Of a DNA stretch of 64,000 bases, positions 46,000 through 55,621 are shown piece after piece. The stretch lies in NCBI RefSeq assembly GCF_023746555.1, contig NZ_CP098755.1, positions 141,501 to 205,500 on the forward strand, written 5' to 3'. Every line of letters begins with the position of its first letter. Positions within the stretch are counted from its first letter, which is position 1. The stretch comes from Brevibacillus ruminantium. Lineage in GTDB: Bacteria > Bacillota > Bacilli > Brevibacillales > Brevibacillaceae. Under the pieces are notes generated by a model. The model was not told the DNA's origin, ran no database searches, and saw only the letters and a program-made list of their open reading frames with translations. Position numbers and translations under genes: made by a program.

Positions 46000-47178
46000 T
46001 TATCTCGGTGTGATGTCACGATCAAAGATGGCCGTCGGAATTGCAAGCGTACAGCAGGCATTGGGGATGTCGACAATGCCGCCGATCCGTCCCTCGACAG
46101 GGGCCGTAGAGAGCAGCATGTAGGCCTGCTCGCCTGTGTAGCCTAACGTTTTCAGATATTCGATCGCATTCAGGCAGGCGCGGCGATACGCGAGATGAGC
46201 ATCGAGGTAGTGCTGTTTGCCTGTAAATTCGTCGACGGAAATGCCTTCAAAGACAAGGAATTCCGAATAGCGCGGCTCCACTGGACCGGGTTTGAAGACA
46301 GGATTGTCGATGATACCGTATTTGGCCATGCCGCCTTTGATGATATCGACATGAAGATCGATAAAGCCGGCCATTTCGATGCCGCCGCAGAAGGAAATCT
46401 CGCCGTCTCCCTGTGAAAAGTGAATGTCTCCCATCGACAGCTTCGCCCCTTTGACGAAGACGGGGAAATAGATGCGGGAGCCTTTGGAGAGGTTTTTGAT
46501 GTCGCAGTTTCCGCCGTTTTCCCGAGGAGGAACAGTTCGCGCACCTTCTGCCGCCACCCGTTCATATTCGGCGCCTGTCAAAGATCCGAGAACCGTGCTG
46601 TTTGGATCGGGCATGGCGGCCAGCTCAGGCACCCGGTTGGGGTCAGTGGCATACAACTCCCGTTCCCGTCTGTTCCAGGTGGACAGCAAATCATGGGACG
46701 GCGCGACACCGATCAGCCCCGGGTGGGTAATTCCGGCAAATCTGACCCCGGGGATGTGGCGGGAGGTGGTAAAGATCCCGTGGATATCCCAAATCGACTT
46801 GGCTGCTTCGGGGTAGTGTTCGGTGAGGAAACCGCCTCCGTTTTCACGGGCAAAAATGCCGTTGAAGCCCCACTCCGCTCCTTGCAGCGGCCCGATATCG
46901 AGAATGTCAACCACAAGCAAATCGCCCGGTTCCGCGCCGTTTACCCAAAACGGTCCGCTCAGGACATGGACACGCTTGAGATTCACATCGCGGATATCGC
47001 TCGGGTCGTCATTGTTTTGCACCTGTCCATCTGTCCAGTCTTTGCATTCCACGCGAAAAACCGACCCTGGATTGACCGCAGCCACAGCCGGAATATCCGG
47101 GTGCCACCGGTTGTGACCAGGCAGCTCCTGCTCCTCCATCGGTTTGGTCAGATCCACTTTGAACAGCACTTCAGGCAT
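46000..47178 (-). CDS. fmdA: Acetamidase/formamidase
   Basis: Hydrolyses short-chain amides such as formamide to ammonia and the acid, feeding nitrogen metabolism. MPEVLFKVDLTKPMEEQELP, GHNRWHPDIPAV, VNGAEPGDLLVVDILDIG, GMWREV-equivalent GIFTTSRHIPGVRFAGITHP and the late GIVDIPNACCTLAIPTAIFD are family stretches. The ATG at 47178 follows AGGGGG; an upstream in-frame start at 47220 is less likely. It forms a two-gene operon with fmdB. Confidence 0.9.
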   Translation of the reverse strand: MPEVLFKVDLTKPMEEQELPGHNRWHPDIPAVAAVNPGSVFRVECKDWTDGQVQNNDDPSDIRDVNLKRVHVLSGPFWVNGAEPGDLLVVDILDIGPLQGAEWGFNGIFARENGGGFLTEHYPEAAKSIWDIHGIFTTSRHIPGVRFAGITHPGLIGVAPSHDLLSTWNRRERELYATDPNRVPELAAMPDPNSTVLGSLTGAEYERVAAEGARTVPPRENGGNCDIKNLSKGSRIYFPVFVKGAKLSMGDIHFSQGDGEISFCGGIEMAGFIDLHVDIIKGGMAKYGIIDNPVFKPGPVEPRYSEFLVFEGISVDEFTGKQHYLDAHLAYRRACLNAIEYLKTLGYTGEQAYMLLSTAPVEGRIGGIVDIPNACCTLAIPTAIFDRDITPR

Positions 47179-47309
47179 TCCTGCATCCCCCTTTATCTCA
47201 TCATGTTGATTCTGCTCCACTGCCCTCCTTTGTAAGTCCTTATGCTCAGAGTGGGGGATTTAATCCTGTTTCTGCTTCTTTTAGAGGGGAAAAGGAACAT
47301 CGGATTTAC

Positions 47310-47452
47310 ACCGATTAACCTGACGATTAAACGGATGTGCGAGACATATATCAAGAAGCCTGTAGACGTGGTGGATCAGGGGCTTGCGGTTGATTTACGA
47401 ATGGAATAAGTAATGAGAGAGAAAAAAGGCAGAACAGCTTATTGGCGATGCT
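47310..47452 (+). pseudogene. Decayed partial copy of coaX
   Basis: 47310-47360 matches the intact coaX at 44348-44402 (CCGATTAACCTGACGATT, then ACGGATGTGCGA) with small gaps. 47361-47452 matches 44847-44951 (ACGTGGTGGATCA, TTGCGGTTGAT, then the sequence just past the coaX stop). The middle of the gene is deleted. It is in the same orientation as coaX. This is direct sequence evidence of an old duplication of the coaX end region. Confidence 0.85.
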
Positions 47453-47722
47453 ACAGATTGAATATTTAGTTTATTCGGTATATTATGTAAATAAATCACT
47501 TTTATTAAAAAATATTGTAAAATTTACAAGGTATGGTATTATTGCCAAAGAGGTTTTGTAACTCATGCTTTAAGATTTTTGCAGCCAGTTACGTCATCTG
47601 ATTTTCCTTATTTATTACCAAATGGTAGCTTGATCAGGGTGGTTACTTAAGTCTGGCATATAACTACTATCAATTCGCACTTAATAGGTATACCTTATAA
47701 AAATTAGGAGCAGGTGATTTTA
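47453..47722. other. AT-rich stretch upstream of a lipoprotein gene
   Basis: No coding region recognised. Base composition switches sharply to AT-rich at about 47460, just after the coaX relic. The promoter of the following gene must lie here, but I could not choose one. TAGGAGCAGG (47705-47714) is its ribosome binding site. Confidence 0.5.
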
Positions 47723-48307
47723 ATGGAAAATAGGAAGAAGTTCAACTTTAAATTACTAATATTTTTATCTCTTTTACTTTTGCTAATATCCTGTCAGAGT
47801 AATAACGTAAGTAGTAATTCAACAGTTATAGACATTGAAAAATTCAACAAGAAATACCTCGGTATAAAAACTAATTTTACATTAGATGGCTATATTGAAA
47901 TAACTGAAGATTGGGCTATTACCAATCTTGTCCCTACATTTACGGACAGTTCAGAATTAGACCACAGCTTTTTTGAAGGCAACAACAAGACCTTGGTATA
48001 TAAAAATGAGAGCAAAGGAATTGTTGTTATGGTGGGGCTTTCACCGGGAATAGAAGAAAAATTTCAATGGAAAAATGCATTATATTATTCACCAAATTTT
48101 TACAATGCGATAAATGAGGATAGCGGTATTACAAAAGGATATAGTGAAATTTATCCAAATACCACTGTGGGTATCTATAATTTTTCCGGAAAAGAGCTAA
48201 ATGTAAGCATTGTATTGATTGGCGATAACTCCAAAGTTTCAAATAAACAAATAATAAACTCTGAATTTTTACCTGAATTTATTAAATATATCGAAAATAA
48301 CATTTAA
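47723..48307 (+). CDS. Lipoprotein of unknown function
   Basis: ATG at 47723 preferred over the GTG at 47714, which overlaps the ribosome binding site. Signal peptide with lipobox LLISC at about residues 20-24. The mature part is Asn/Ser/Lys-rich and reads like a small folded domain (EITEDWAITNLVPTF, GIVVMVGLSPGIEEKF). Family not recognised. Strongly AT-rich compared with fmdA upstream. Confidence 0.7.
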   Translation: MENRKKFNFKLLIFLSLLLLLISCQSNNVSSNSTVIDIEKFNKKYLGIKTNFTLDGYIEITEDWAITNLVPTFTDSSELDHSFFEGNNKTLVYKNESKGIVVMVGLSPGIEEKFQWKNALYYSPNFYNAINEDSGITKGYSEIYPNTTVGIYNFSGKELNVSIVLIGDNSKVSNKQIINSEFLPEFIKYIENNI

Positions 48308-48365
48308 TTGGTTTTATAGCTAAAAGCTATGAAATAAATACTTACTAATTGTGGGAGGAATAAGA

Positions 48366-49019
48366 ATGATGAAGAGAAAAAAGATGGTTCCTATCTTGGC
48401 ATTAACAATGGCGTTAGTTGCATCAAATGTTTATTCAATTACACATGCTGCTGGGAATTTTACAACCTATACTAATGCGAGTGAAGATGAACACAGTGAC
48501 AGGGAAGTAGGATCTTACAGTCAGGAATTTTCACATGAAATTCAACCCTTAGATACAGGTATATCCTATTATAGGGATGGCTATGTAAAAGGTTCTGGCT
48601 ATACGGAGTACTATAAAGACGATAAAAGATTCTATTCACTTCATAAGGAATATGTTACGGTTGCTCCTGGTGTTGAAGTGAAGGCGCAATATACGCGAAA
48701 TGTATCAGAAACCGTAGATAGTAAACACAGTTTTAAAGGTGACGTGGAGTTTCCAATCAGTTTGGTGAAAACCGAACTTGGATATCAATATACTAAGAGT
48801 ACCACTCATGAGATTAAAAAAGGGCAGGCAGTAGATGCCACATTCAAACAACCGGGAGAATACTTGGTGGTAGTTTGGGCGGTTGGTGAAGTATATGAAG
48901 TTTATGCTGACTGGCGGGCAAAGGTATATCCAAACAAAGATACAATTGTTCGAGATAGATATATTGGATCGATTACTGTCCCAACTAATTACCAACATAC
49001 AGAAGTGATTAAGCAGTAA
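48366..49019 (+). CDS. Secreted beta-rich protein of unknown function
   Basis: ATG at 48366 (or 48369) behind GGGAGGA. Sec signal peptide ending near ITHAA. The mature protein of about 185 residues alternates polar and hydrophobic residues, as in beta-strands. A Ser/Thr-rich central part (SETVDSKHSFKGDVEFPISL, YTKSTTHEIKKGQ) is followed by GEYLVVVWAVGEVYEVYADW. That pattern vaguely recalls beta-pore-forming proteins, but I cannot assign a family. It follows the lipoprotein gene by about 60 bp and may be co-transcribed. Confidence 0.7.
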   Translation: MMKRKKMVPILALTMALVASNVYSITHAAGNFTTYTNASEDEHSDREVGSYSQEFSHEIQPLDTGISYYRDGYVKGSGYTEYYKDDKRFYSLHKEYVTVAPGVEVKAQYTRNVSETVDSKHSFKGDVEFPISLVKTELGYQYTKSTTHEIKKGQAVDATFKQPGEYLVVVWAVGEVYEVYADWRAKVYPNKDTIVRDRYIGSITVPTNYQHTEVIKQ

Positions 49020-49051
49020 TACGCAAACTATGGTCCGTATAAATATCCAAA

Positions 49052-49087
49052 TAAAAAAAAGATCTTCGTGAAAACTCACGAAAGATC
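49052..49087 (-). terminator. Terminator-like hairpin oriented to the minus strand
   Basis: GATCTTTCGTGA / TCACGAAGATC stem with TTTTTTTT on the minus side. There is no minus-strand gene nearby to use it, so it may be a leftover or act weakly for the plus-strand gene. Confidence 0.4.
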
Positions 49088-49161
49088 AAATCGTGTCATA
49101 AAAGAAACTAAAAACATAGGCCGGTGGATGTTCCAGCATCTCCGGTCTGTAATATTATATT

Positions 49162-49195
49162 ATAGACGTTTCATAAAAGAACGTCTATTTTTTTT
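49162..49195 (+). terminator. Terminator after the secreted beta-rich protein gene
   Basis: ATAGACGTT / AACGTCTAT stem followed by TTTTTTTT. Confidence 0.7.
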
Positions 49196-49422
49196 GCTGG
49201 GATTGATCTAAGTGATAGTCTGTACCACGTAGCTAGCAAATCATGAGAGGGTGCAACGCTGATCCCCTACGTTTTTACCAGTTGAACAAAGAAGAAGGGA
49301 GATACCCCTCGTGACTTTACTTGTCATGTGATATACAATATTTCGAATTTTATGTGGAAGGCAATCTCCCCGGCTTGTATCATGGTATCAAAACATGTAG
49401 GAGAAACGGGGAGGAAAAGATC
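49196..49422. other. Upstream region of the Fe-ADH gene
   Basis: No gene recognised. It should contain the promoter of the alcohol dehydrogenase gene, but no clear -35/-10 pair was found. GGGAGGAAA at about 49410 is the ribosome binding site. With the two hairpins above, this accounts for the 400-base gap. Confidence 0.4.
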
Positions 49423-50586
49423 GTGATTTCATACAGCTATTATTGTTCTACACGTATCGAAATGGGAGTAGGCAAGGCTCTTCAGTTGCCCGAATACCTG
49501 CGTTCCATGCAAGCAGGCTCGTCCATCTTGCTGGTCAGTGACCCGGGCGTGATTCGGGCAGGACTGGTCGAACCGATCCAGAATGCTCTGGTGGAAGCAG
49601 GATATACCGTAACGCTCTTCTCGTCCCTCAGTCAAAATCCACGCGATACGGAATGCCTGGCAGGAGCAGCCCAATTCCGCGAGGCTGGCGCCGAGATGGT
49701 GGTAGCCATCGGAGGAGGAAGTGCCATGGACACGGGAAAAACAATCGCGCTGTGCGGGCCCAATGGCGGCATGCCAGCCGATTACGCAGACGGACAATTG
49801 CCCTATCAGAACATAGCCCCGATCATCTGTGTGCCTACGACAGCCGGTACGGGATCGGAAGTCACCCGCTCTGCTGTCATTACGGAGTCGTCTACACATA
49901 GAAAAATGACGCTGAAGCACGCCAGTCTTCGCCCCGTGCTGGCAGTGCTTGACCCCGCCCTGACCTACAGTGTGCCGCCTGCTGTCACGGCTGCTACCGG
50001 TGTTGACGCTTTGGTGCATGCCATCGAGGGGTATACCTGCAAGGTGACGAATCCGATTTCGCAAGCACTTGGGGCAAAAGCGATGCAAACCATAGTCTCT
50101 GCGCTGCCCGCTGCCTACGCGGATGGACAAAACGAAGCGGCACGCTACTCCATGCTGGGGGGCAGCATGCTGGCCGGTCTTTGCTTCGGCTCTGCGGATG
50201 TGGCGGCTGTGCATTGTCTCGCAGAGGCACTCGGCGGTCTTTACGACACTCCGCACGGCGTAGCCAATTCGGTCTTTTTACCTCATGTGCTTCGGTTCAA
50301 TGCTGCTGAAAATAAGCCTATGCACGCCACTCTTTCGCGGACGATGGGGTTTGCCAGGGACTCGGATACCGACGAGCTGGCGGTGGCAAAGCTGATCGAG
50401 GGAATCGCAGACTTTACGAAAGGTCTGGGCATCCCTGCACTGAGCGATTTGCCGGGTGTACGCGAAGAGGATTTTCCGCGGATCGTGGAGCTGGCGGTGG
50501 CAAACGGCTCTACACCAAGTAATGTCAGGGCGATCACGGCTACTGATTACCTGCGTATTCTGGAGGAGGCGTATCGGTCCCGCTAA
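49423..50586 (+). CDS. Iron-containing alcohol dehydrogenase
   Basis: GTG start at 49423 with GGGAGGAAA upstream; the open frame extends to 49321 but lacks a site there. NAD(P) site VVAIGGGSAMDTGKTIAL, then PTTAGTGSEVT. The metal-ligand regions are GVDALVHAIEGY and VHCLAEALGGLYDTPHG. The latter keeps the two ligand His, but the intervening His conserved in FucO-type enzymes (in A-H-x-L-G) is Glu here. 387 residues, normal size. Substrate unknown. Confidence 0.88.
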   Translation: MISYSYYCSTRIEMGVGKALQLPEYLRSMQAGSSILLVSDPGVIRAGLVEPIQNALVEAGYTVTLFSSLSQNPRDTECLAGAAQFREAGAEMVVAIGGGSAMDTGKTIALCGPNGGMPADYADGQLPYQNIAPIICVPTTAGTGSEVTRSAVITESSTHRKMTLKHASLRPVLAVLDPALTYSVPPAVTAATGVDALVHAIEGYTCKVTNPISQALGAKAMQTIVSALPAAYADGQNEAARYSMLGGSMLAGLCFGSADVAAVHCLAEALGGLYDTPHGVANSVFLPHVLRFNAAENKPMHATLSRTMGFARDSDTDELAVAKLIEGIADFTKGLGIPALSDLPGVREEDFPRIVELAVANGSTPSNVRAITATDYLRILEEAYRSR

Positions 50587-50690
50587 AGCTGTTTTCGCTG
50601 GGAACAGATAGCGGATCAGACCAAGCAGCCGGAAAAAGAGGAAACATCTCCCTTTTGTCGAATTATGGCAAAAAGGGAGGATGATGACTG

Positions 50691-50870
50691 ATGCTGGAAG
50701 AAAAGAAAGTGGTATTTCATTTCAATGGAGGAGACACGATTTCTCTGCGGACCTCTGAGCCTGAAGAAATCATACAGATGATTGCCAATCAAAACGACGG
50801 GTGGCTCCAATATGATGACATTGTCATCAATGTAAAAAACGTAACTTACATAAAAGTGGTATCGCCCTAA
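50691..50870 (+). CDS. Small conserved-looking protein, 59 residues
   Basis: ATG at 50691 behind GGGAGG (50675-50680), ending TAA at 50870. It reads MLEEKKVVFHFNGGDTISLR, then EEIIQMIANQNDGWLQYDD, VTYIKVVSP. The alternation of beta-strand-like stretches and a helix, the good ribosome binding site and the lack of a competing frame support a real gene. Function and family not recognised. Confidence 0.6.
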   Translation: MLEEKKVVFHFNGGDTISLRTSEPEEIIQMIANQNDGWLQYDDIVINVKNVTYIKVVSP

Positions 50871-50989
50871 AGGAAAGAGATGTTACATGGGAGGAAAAGG
50901 CCTGATCGGAGGCGCTGAATTTGTGGATAAAGGGGACGACTTTTAGGGTCGCCCCTGCGCCCTATTTATACTATAAACAAACTATAAAC

Positions 50990-51022
50990 AAAGGCTTCGC
51001 CAGGATTGTCGGCGAAGCCTTT
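50990..51022. terminator. Bidirectional terminator
   Basis: Perfect 12-bp stem AAAGGCTTCGCC / GGCGAAGCCTTT between converging genes. T/A-rich flanks lie on both sides. Confidence 0.7.
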
Positions 51023-51043
51023 GTTGCTGTTCATCCACTAAGG

Positions 51044-51604
51044 TTATCCTTCCACACCATTTCGAACCCTCGACTTGGGCCACTCCTTATTGTCAGAGAG
51101 GATGAGTTTGCTCATATTTTGGGCAGCTTTCCATTCCTTTACCTTCTCATCGTGGAAATGAATCATGTTCACTAACACTTCATGAGAGATGGACTGGAGT
51201 GCTTCTTCGTTATTTCCGGTGTGATGCAGTTTTTCACCGTCTTTTAAGATAAGCTCTTCTGGTATTCTCATGACAACATTGCCTTCCGCATCGGGAAATT
51301 CGATGATCTGCTTTGAGGCAGCAAGCCCGCCGAATCTATTGATTGTCCTCACAACCTCTGGAATCAGGTCGTTCATCTCCGTACCCTGTGTTATCCCTTC
51401 GAGGGTGACGAACACAAGGTCGCCATCCTTATCTACGTGTTCAATGGGAAACGGATAAGAAACAGATGTAATCCGAGTATTCCCAACATCATGTCTATTA
51501 AGGTCAGAAGATGGCCCTGTTTGACCAGACAAAATCGACAGGACAACGCTAACTGTCAAAAAAACGGAGACAACAAAAGAGGCGAGCCACTGTTCCGTTT
51601 TCAC
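51044..51604 (-). CDS. Membrane-anchored or exported protein of unknown function
   Basis: GTG at 51604 with GGGGGGAA upstream is preferred over the open frame to 51691. An N-terminal hydrophobic segment (WLASFVVSVFLTVSVVLSIL) acts as signal or anchor. The outside part of about 150 residues ends in a charged helical tail (FHDEKVKEWKAAQNMSKLIL). No family recognised. Confidence 0.65.
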   Translation of the reverse strand: MKTEQWLASFVVSVFLTVSVVLSILSGQTGPSSDLNRHDVGNTRITSVSYPFPIEHVDKDGDLVFVTLEGITQGTEMNDLIPEVVRTINRFGGLAASKQIIEFPDAEGNVVMRIPEELILKDGEKLHHTGNNEEALQSISHEVLVNMIHFHDEKVKEWKAAQNMSKLILSDNKEWPKSRVRNGVEG

Positions 51605-51659
51605 GAAATTCCCCCCAGTGTAAAATAGCTGACGAGAGAACAGGCAGCTTGTCGCCGCC

Positions 51660-52049
51660 TTACTTCCGGGCTGCCCACGCCTCCACTTCAACCTTCAGGG
51701 ATGGCTGAGCCAATGCGGATACGTACGCCAAAGTCGTAGCGGGCGGATTGCCACCATGAAATTCATTCCAAATGGAGACGAATTGATCCCGATCAAGAGA
51801 TTCGGTAAACCAGATATTTATTTTGAAAATCCCATCTGCTGTTACGCCTTCACTGCTTAAGATGCGGGTGATATTCTGCAAGGCATTGCGAAATTGGTCT
51901 TCCACCGAATCGGGAATCTCACCATTCAAGTCGGCTCCCACCTGCCCGGACAAAACGAGCAGTTCTGCGTCTCTTGGCAAGATGGAGAGATGTGAATACG
52001 ATCCAATCGGAGGTGCTACAGTGTCCGGATTTTTGCGAATGATGTTCAA
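51660..52049 (-). CDS. Rid-family (RidA/YjgF-like) protein
   Basis: A 129-residue YjgF/RidA fold: LLVLSGQVGADLNGEIPDSV, EDQFRNALQNITRIL, and FHGGNPPATTLAYVSAL. RidA deaminases use an Arg in the P-x-R-T stretch. Here the equivalent reads NPPATTLAYV with no Arg, so it is probably one of the Rid subgroups without enamine deaminase activity. Confidence 0.85.
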   Translation of the reverse strand: MNIIRKNPDTVAPPIGSYSHLSILPRDAELLVLSGQVGADLNGEIPDSVEDQFRNALQNITRILSSEGVTADGIFKINIWFTESLDRDQFVSIWNEFHGGNPPATTLAYVSALAQPSLKVEVEAWAARK

Positions 52050-52211
52050 AGAGATGCCTCCTTGCGTATGGTTGATGAAAGTATCATTTTTTAAAGTATA
52101 ACATTCTCAAAAGCAAATGGTCATTTCTTACTTTTAAACCTGTTGTTAACAAACAACGAATGATGTTACAACAGAATCACTCAAAGACAGGGAAGCCGAA
52201 CCGAAAGAAAT

Positions 52212-52664
52212 TTAAATATCTTGAGACAATCGAATCATATCCCGGCACTGTATCCCGTTCTCGTAAATCTCTTCCGGGTAATGCCGAAGAAAAAAATCGA
52301 CATCTACACCTACAATGCGAAAGCCGCACTTTTGATAGAGAGCCAATTGCCCGATGCTTGAGTTTCCTGTGCCGATTTCTATTGTTTCATAGCCTTTCTC
52401 CTTGGCCGTTTGGATCGCATGCAGCACCAGCTTTTTCCCGATCCCTTGGCCGTGCATCGTTTCAGCAACAGCGATGTTCACCAACTCTACCGTGGCAGGC
52501 CTCGTCGGCAGAAGTACGTAAACCCCGATTGGTTGATAATCGATTTCCGCGACATAACATTCTCCTCTGTTCACGTACTCTTCAACAAGACTACGAGAAG
52601 GGTCTGCGAGTAACAACAACTCCATGGGGGAATCTTCATGGGCAAGCAGTTTTCTGATATTCAT
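52212..52664 (-). CDS. GNAT-family N-acetyltransferase
   Basis: ATG at 52664 behind AAGGAGA; the frame extends to 52697 without a better start. The acetyl-CoA site is in AVAETMHGQGIGKKLVLHAI. IEIGTGNSSIGQLALYQKCG is typical of the YwqK/YesJ-like GNAT group in Bacillales. Substrate unknown. Confidence 0.85.
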   Translation of the reverse strand: MNIRKLLAHEDSPMELLLLADPSRSLVEEYVNRGECYVAEIDYQPIGVYVLLPTRPATVELVNIAVAETMHGQGIGKKLVLHAIQTAKEKGYETIEIGTGNSSIGQLALYQKCGFRIVGVDVDFFLRHYPEEIYENGIQCRDMIRLSQDI

Positions 52665-52957
52665 GTCTTTCTCCTTTTTGTAGAGATCACTTTTCAAGGC
52701 TGTAACCTGTTCCGATATGGAAAATTCGCCGAAAGGCTTGGATTACCTTGTTGCGTTCTCTACGCTAACCGTAGGCTTGCGTGAGATGCCGTTATGATTA
52801 TTGGGGGCGTATGATGAAAAAGAAAAATATATTTATAAGTTAGGTATTCCTATATCTTAGGCACCCATTTCCCTGAGGAAGCTCAACATTGCGAAACATT
52901 TTCCTTTTTTTGGAGTCTAATGTATTGTGAGATAAAATGTTAAGGGAGGTATTATAC

Positions 52958-53542
52958 TTGAAAAAAAGCTCTTTTCTAACGTCATTAGTACTCGTAATGT
53001 CTATTGGATTTTCAGGACTGATGACTCAATCAGTTTCCGCTAATAGTGCTGTTGAAGTACAAAAGGCACAATCGCAGATTGAACATGTCAAGGTAATAGG
53101 TATAGGCTTGAATTCCCCTTGGGCTTCAGTAACTGAAGAATGGTATGACCCAGTAACTGGATTTCAACGTAACGACAAGGAATATATTGACAGAGAGACG
53201 ATAAATTCAGAAACTAAGGTTTATAAATATGAGCCGAATGAATCATTATTTAAAAAAAGTATGACGCAATATCAGGACGAGATTGTGTGGAAACTAGTAG
53301 GTTATGATAATCTCGGTGGTATACAAGTAAAAAAAGTGAAATCAATAGTAGAGCCCAAAGGTGGTATCTACCAAATAGCATACATTGACATCTCAACCGG
53401 ACTCCCTATAAAAGAGGAAACTTACGGTAGCAACAATGAACATCTAAAAAGCTTTATTTATTTTTTTGATCATGTGAACGATCCAAGTGGTGAAATTTTC
53501 AAGGAGGTGGAAAAAAATACAGGTGTTAGCATAAAAAAATGA
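52958..53542 (+). CDS. Secreted protein of unknown function
   Basis: TTG start at 52958 with AAGGGAGGT 8 bp upstream. The alternative ATG at 52937 precedes that site. Sec signal peptide ending near SVSA. Mature part about 165 residues (EEWYDPVTGFQRNDKEYIDR, IAYIDISTGLPIKEETYGS). The ordering of strands resembles LolA/RseB-type sensor folds, but only loosely. AT-rich, with no operon partner. Confidence 0.65.
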   Translation: MKKSSFLTSLVLVMSIGFSGLMTQSVSANSAVEVQKAQSQIEHVKVIGIGLNSPWASVTEEWYDPVTGFQRNDKEYIDRETINSETKVYKYEPNESLFKKSMTQYQDEIVWKLVGYDNLGGIQVKKVKSIVEPKGGIYQIAYIDISTGLPIKEETYGSNNEHLKSFIYFFDHVNDPSGEIFKEVEKNTGVSIKK

Positions 53543-53561
53543 AGTGATAGTCACTACTTCA
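53533..53561 (-). terminator. Terminator of the broken minus-strand gene
   Basis: On the minus strand, a GAAGTAGTGA / TCACTTC stem followed by TTTTTTT. It overlaps the 3' end of the plus-strand secreted protein gene. Confidence 0.65.
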
Positions 53562-53710
53562 GGTTATCTCTAAACGCCCACTCTTGATATCCAGGATTGC
53601 AACCTTCTATATATGGTTCTGTGGTGTTATAGGGAGGTGAGAGACATTTTTGTACTCCCTTAAATGACGAAATGATGTTGACTTCTTTTTTTACCGGATA
53701 TTACCAGATA

Positions 53711-54687
53711 TTAGTCATAGAATTTCCTAATCTCTTCAATAAGCCCAGGACTATTTTTAACCAGATTGATTGTTGGACCAGCATAAAATACCATTGGTGC
53801 CCGTTTAACTAGACTTTTAAATGTATTGATATAGTAATTAAATTCCTCTCGATGGGAGCTATTGTAATAATCATTGGCTTCCATGTTCACCCCGATTATA
53901 GCGGTCGCGGAGGATTTTTTACCCCCTGCAATTGGATTTCCGGCATCATCCACTACTTCCTGCGCTTATGCACTATCATAAACCCGATTAACATTTTTCT
54001 TGTAGGTACTACCCTGGAAGTAATACTGTGGTTGGATGCAAATGTAGTCAAAAATATTTGTTTGGTTTGCAATGACTCCGAGATTATGTGTTACATTTTT
54101 CGCGTATTTACCATACCCATAATATGGGCACCACATGAATTCTTTATCATAGTTATTACGGACTTGATAGGAAATATCATTTAACAGTTTGACCATGGGG
54201 TTAGATGTTGGACGTGATTCGCTAATTTGTTCTTGAATCGGGAAGATAGTTTCAGTCCGGAAATAAAAACCATCGATGCCCCCATCCCAAAAAGTCTCCC
54301 CACAGATATCAATGACAGTATCTCTTGCTCGACTCATAAAAGTTTTATAGAATGGATAAAATGAACTAATCTTCTCAATGTTCTCCATGGTATATTGATT
54401 GTTGTCAATTGCAGGTAACGAAATGTAGAGATCTTTAGACCAAAGCGATGAACGTCTCCACTCATAAACGAAATCTTCTAAATCCGAAATCATCTGTTCA
54501 ATAACACTTTCTTGATGGGCATTACTTTTTCGTAAGTCAAATTTCATTGAATCTAGGGTCATATCCCCAAGATGGACCACTAAAACCCAAATATTTTTTT
54601 ATCAAGTTCATTAAGTATTTGCCTGTCGACTGTACCGTATCCTTTTCCGGTATAAACATGTAACGCTCGCATTCTTCGGTTTGCCAT
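53711..54687 (-). pseudogene. Broken gene, probably DUF4855 family
   Basis: ATG at 54687 with AAGGTGG upstream starts MANRRMRALHVYTGKGYGTV and stops after IFGF. Two further frame changes lead into the long stretch 54580-53966 (DGGIDGFYFRTETIF, YGKYAKNVTHNLGV, FDYICIQPQYYFQG) and then, after another shift near 53960, GVNMEANDYYNSSHREEFNY to 53711. The combined pattern resembles DUF4855 proteins of Paenibacillaceae, which look like a glycosidase-like TIM barrel. That assignment is from memory. At least three frameshifts make it inactive. Confidence 0.6.
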
Positions 54688-54901
54688 ATTAAAAACCACC
54701 TTTTTTAGATTAAGCGAGAATTTGACCGGTCGTCTCTTCGCTTTCACTAACTAGGTAAAAAAATTTAGGGGTTGCTCACTTCATACAGAAAGTTTTTAAT
54801 TTTTTAGGACCGATTAAAAAGATTGGTGTGTAACTCTTTGGTTAAGTAAAAAGTTCCACATTATATTTCGGAAAATTGGATATAATCAAGAATCAGTATC
54901 A

Positions 54902-54935
54902 AGAGCCCTCCTTAAACGAGAAGGGCTTTGTTGTT
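54902..54935 (+). terminator. Terminator-like hairpin
   Basis: AGCCCTC / GAAGGGCT stem followed by TTGTTGTTTT. No intact plus-strand gene precedes it. The rest of 54688-54961 shows no gene. Confidence 0.45.
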
Positions 54936-54961
54936 TTGCTCTGAATTGTAAAGTTAATTGT

Positions 54962-55353
54962 CTCTATCTTGGGATGGAGGCTTGCCGTCACGGTTACACT
55001 GTACAATTCTGGACAGCCGCTAAATTATGTAATGAGCTGATGGAGGCGCAATCGGAGAGGTGTTTGCTTCAATTGGAGAAACAGTGGTTAAAAGTCGATC
55101 TAGCTATTCTTGATGAGGTAGGGTTTGTTCCTTTAAGCAAAACAGGAGAGGAACTACTCTTTCAATTCTGCGTTGCTCGTTACGAAATAGGCAGCATGAT
55201 TCTTACGAGTATTTTGGACTTCGCAAACTGGACTCAAGTGTTCAAGGATGAACAAATGACGGCCGCTTTAGTGGATCGACTTACTAACCGCGCTCACATC
55301 TTCGCAATGAATGGCGAAAGTTACTGATTTAAGCAAAGCCTGAAGCAATCGTG
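54962..55353 (+). pseudogene. IS21-family istB relic
   Basis: Reads LYLGMEACRHGYTVQFWTAA, then LDEVGFVPLSKTGEELLFQF and AALVDRLTNRAHIFAMNGES, the C-terminal half of the IstB ATP-binding helper. The Walker A half is missing. After GESY a TGA stands where IstB normally has Arg (CGA), and FKQSLKQ follows in frame. So it is both truncated and stopped. No istA or IS ends were seen. Confidence 0.85.
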
Positions 55354-55574
55354 ATCATGAAAAAGTTACCCACCATCGGGTGGCAATAATTTTGCCATGG
55401 TGGTCAATTTTTTGATAAGCACGGTGATTCAACATATTGATTGACTGAGATTGTAATTTTTTAGAAAAAGCCATCACTGGTTTTTACAATATTGGATATA
55501 TTTCACTATTTGTTAGGGAATATAATTATAGCTATAATATTAAACGTATTAACGCGGTGTCGTTATGAGACAGC

Positions 55575-55604
55575 AAAAAAATGGCTGTCGACTTTCTCGA
55601 CAGC
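55575..55604 (-). terminator. Terminator of the small membrane-anchored protein gene
   Basis: On the minus strand, a GCTGTCGA / TCGACAGC stem followed by CATTTTTTT. Confidence 0.75.
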
Positions 55605-55621
55605 TAAAGAATGTTCGGTGA

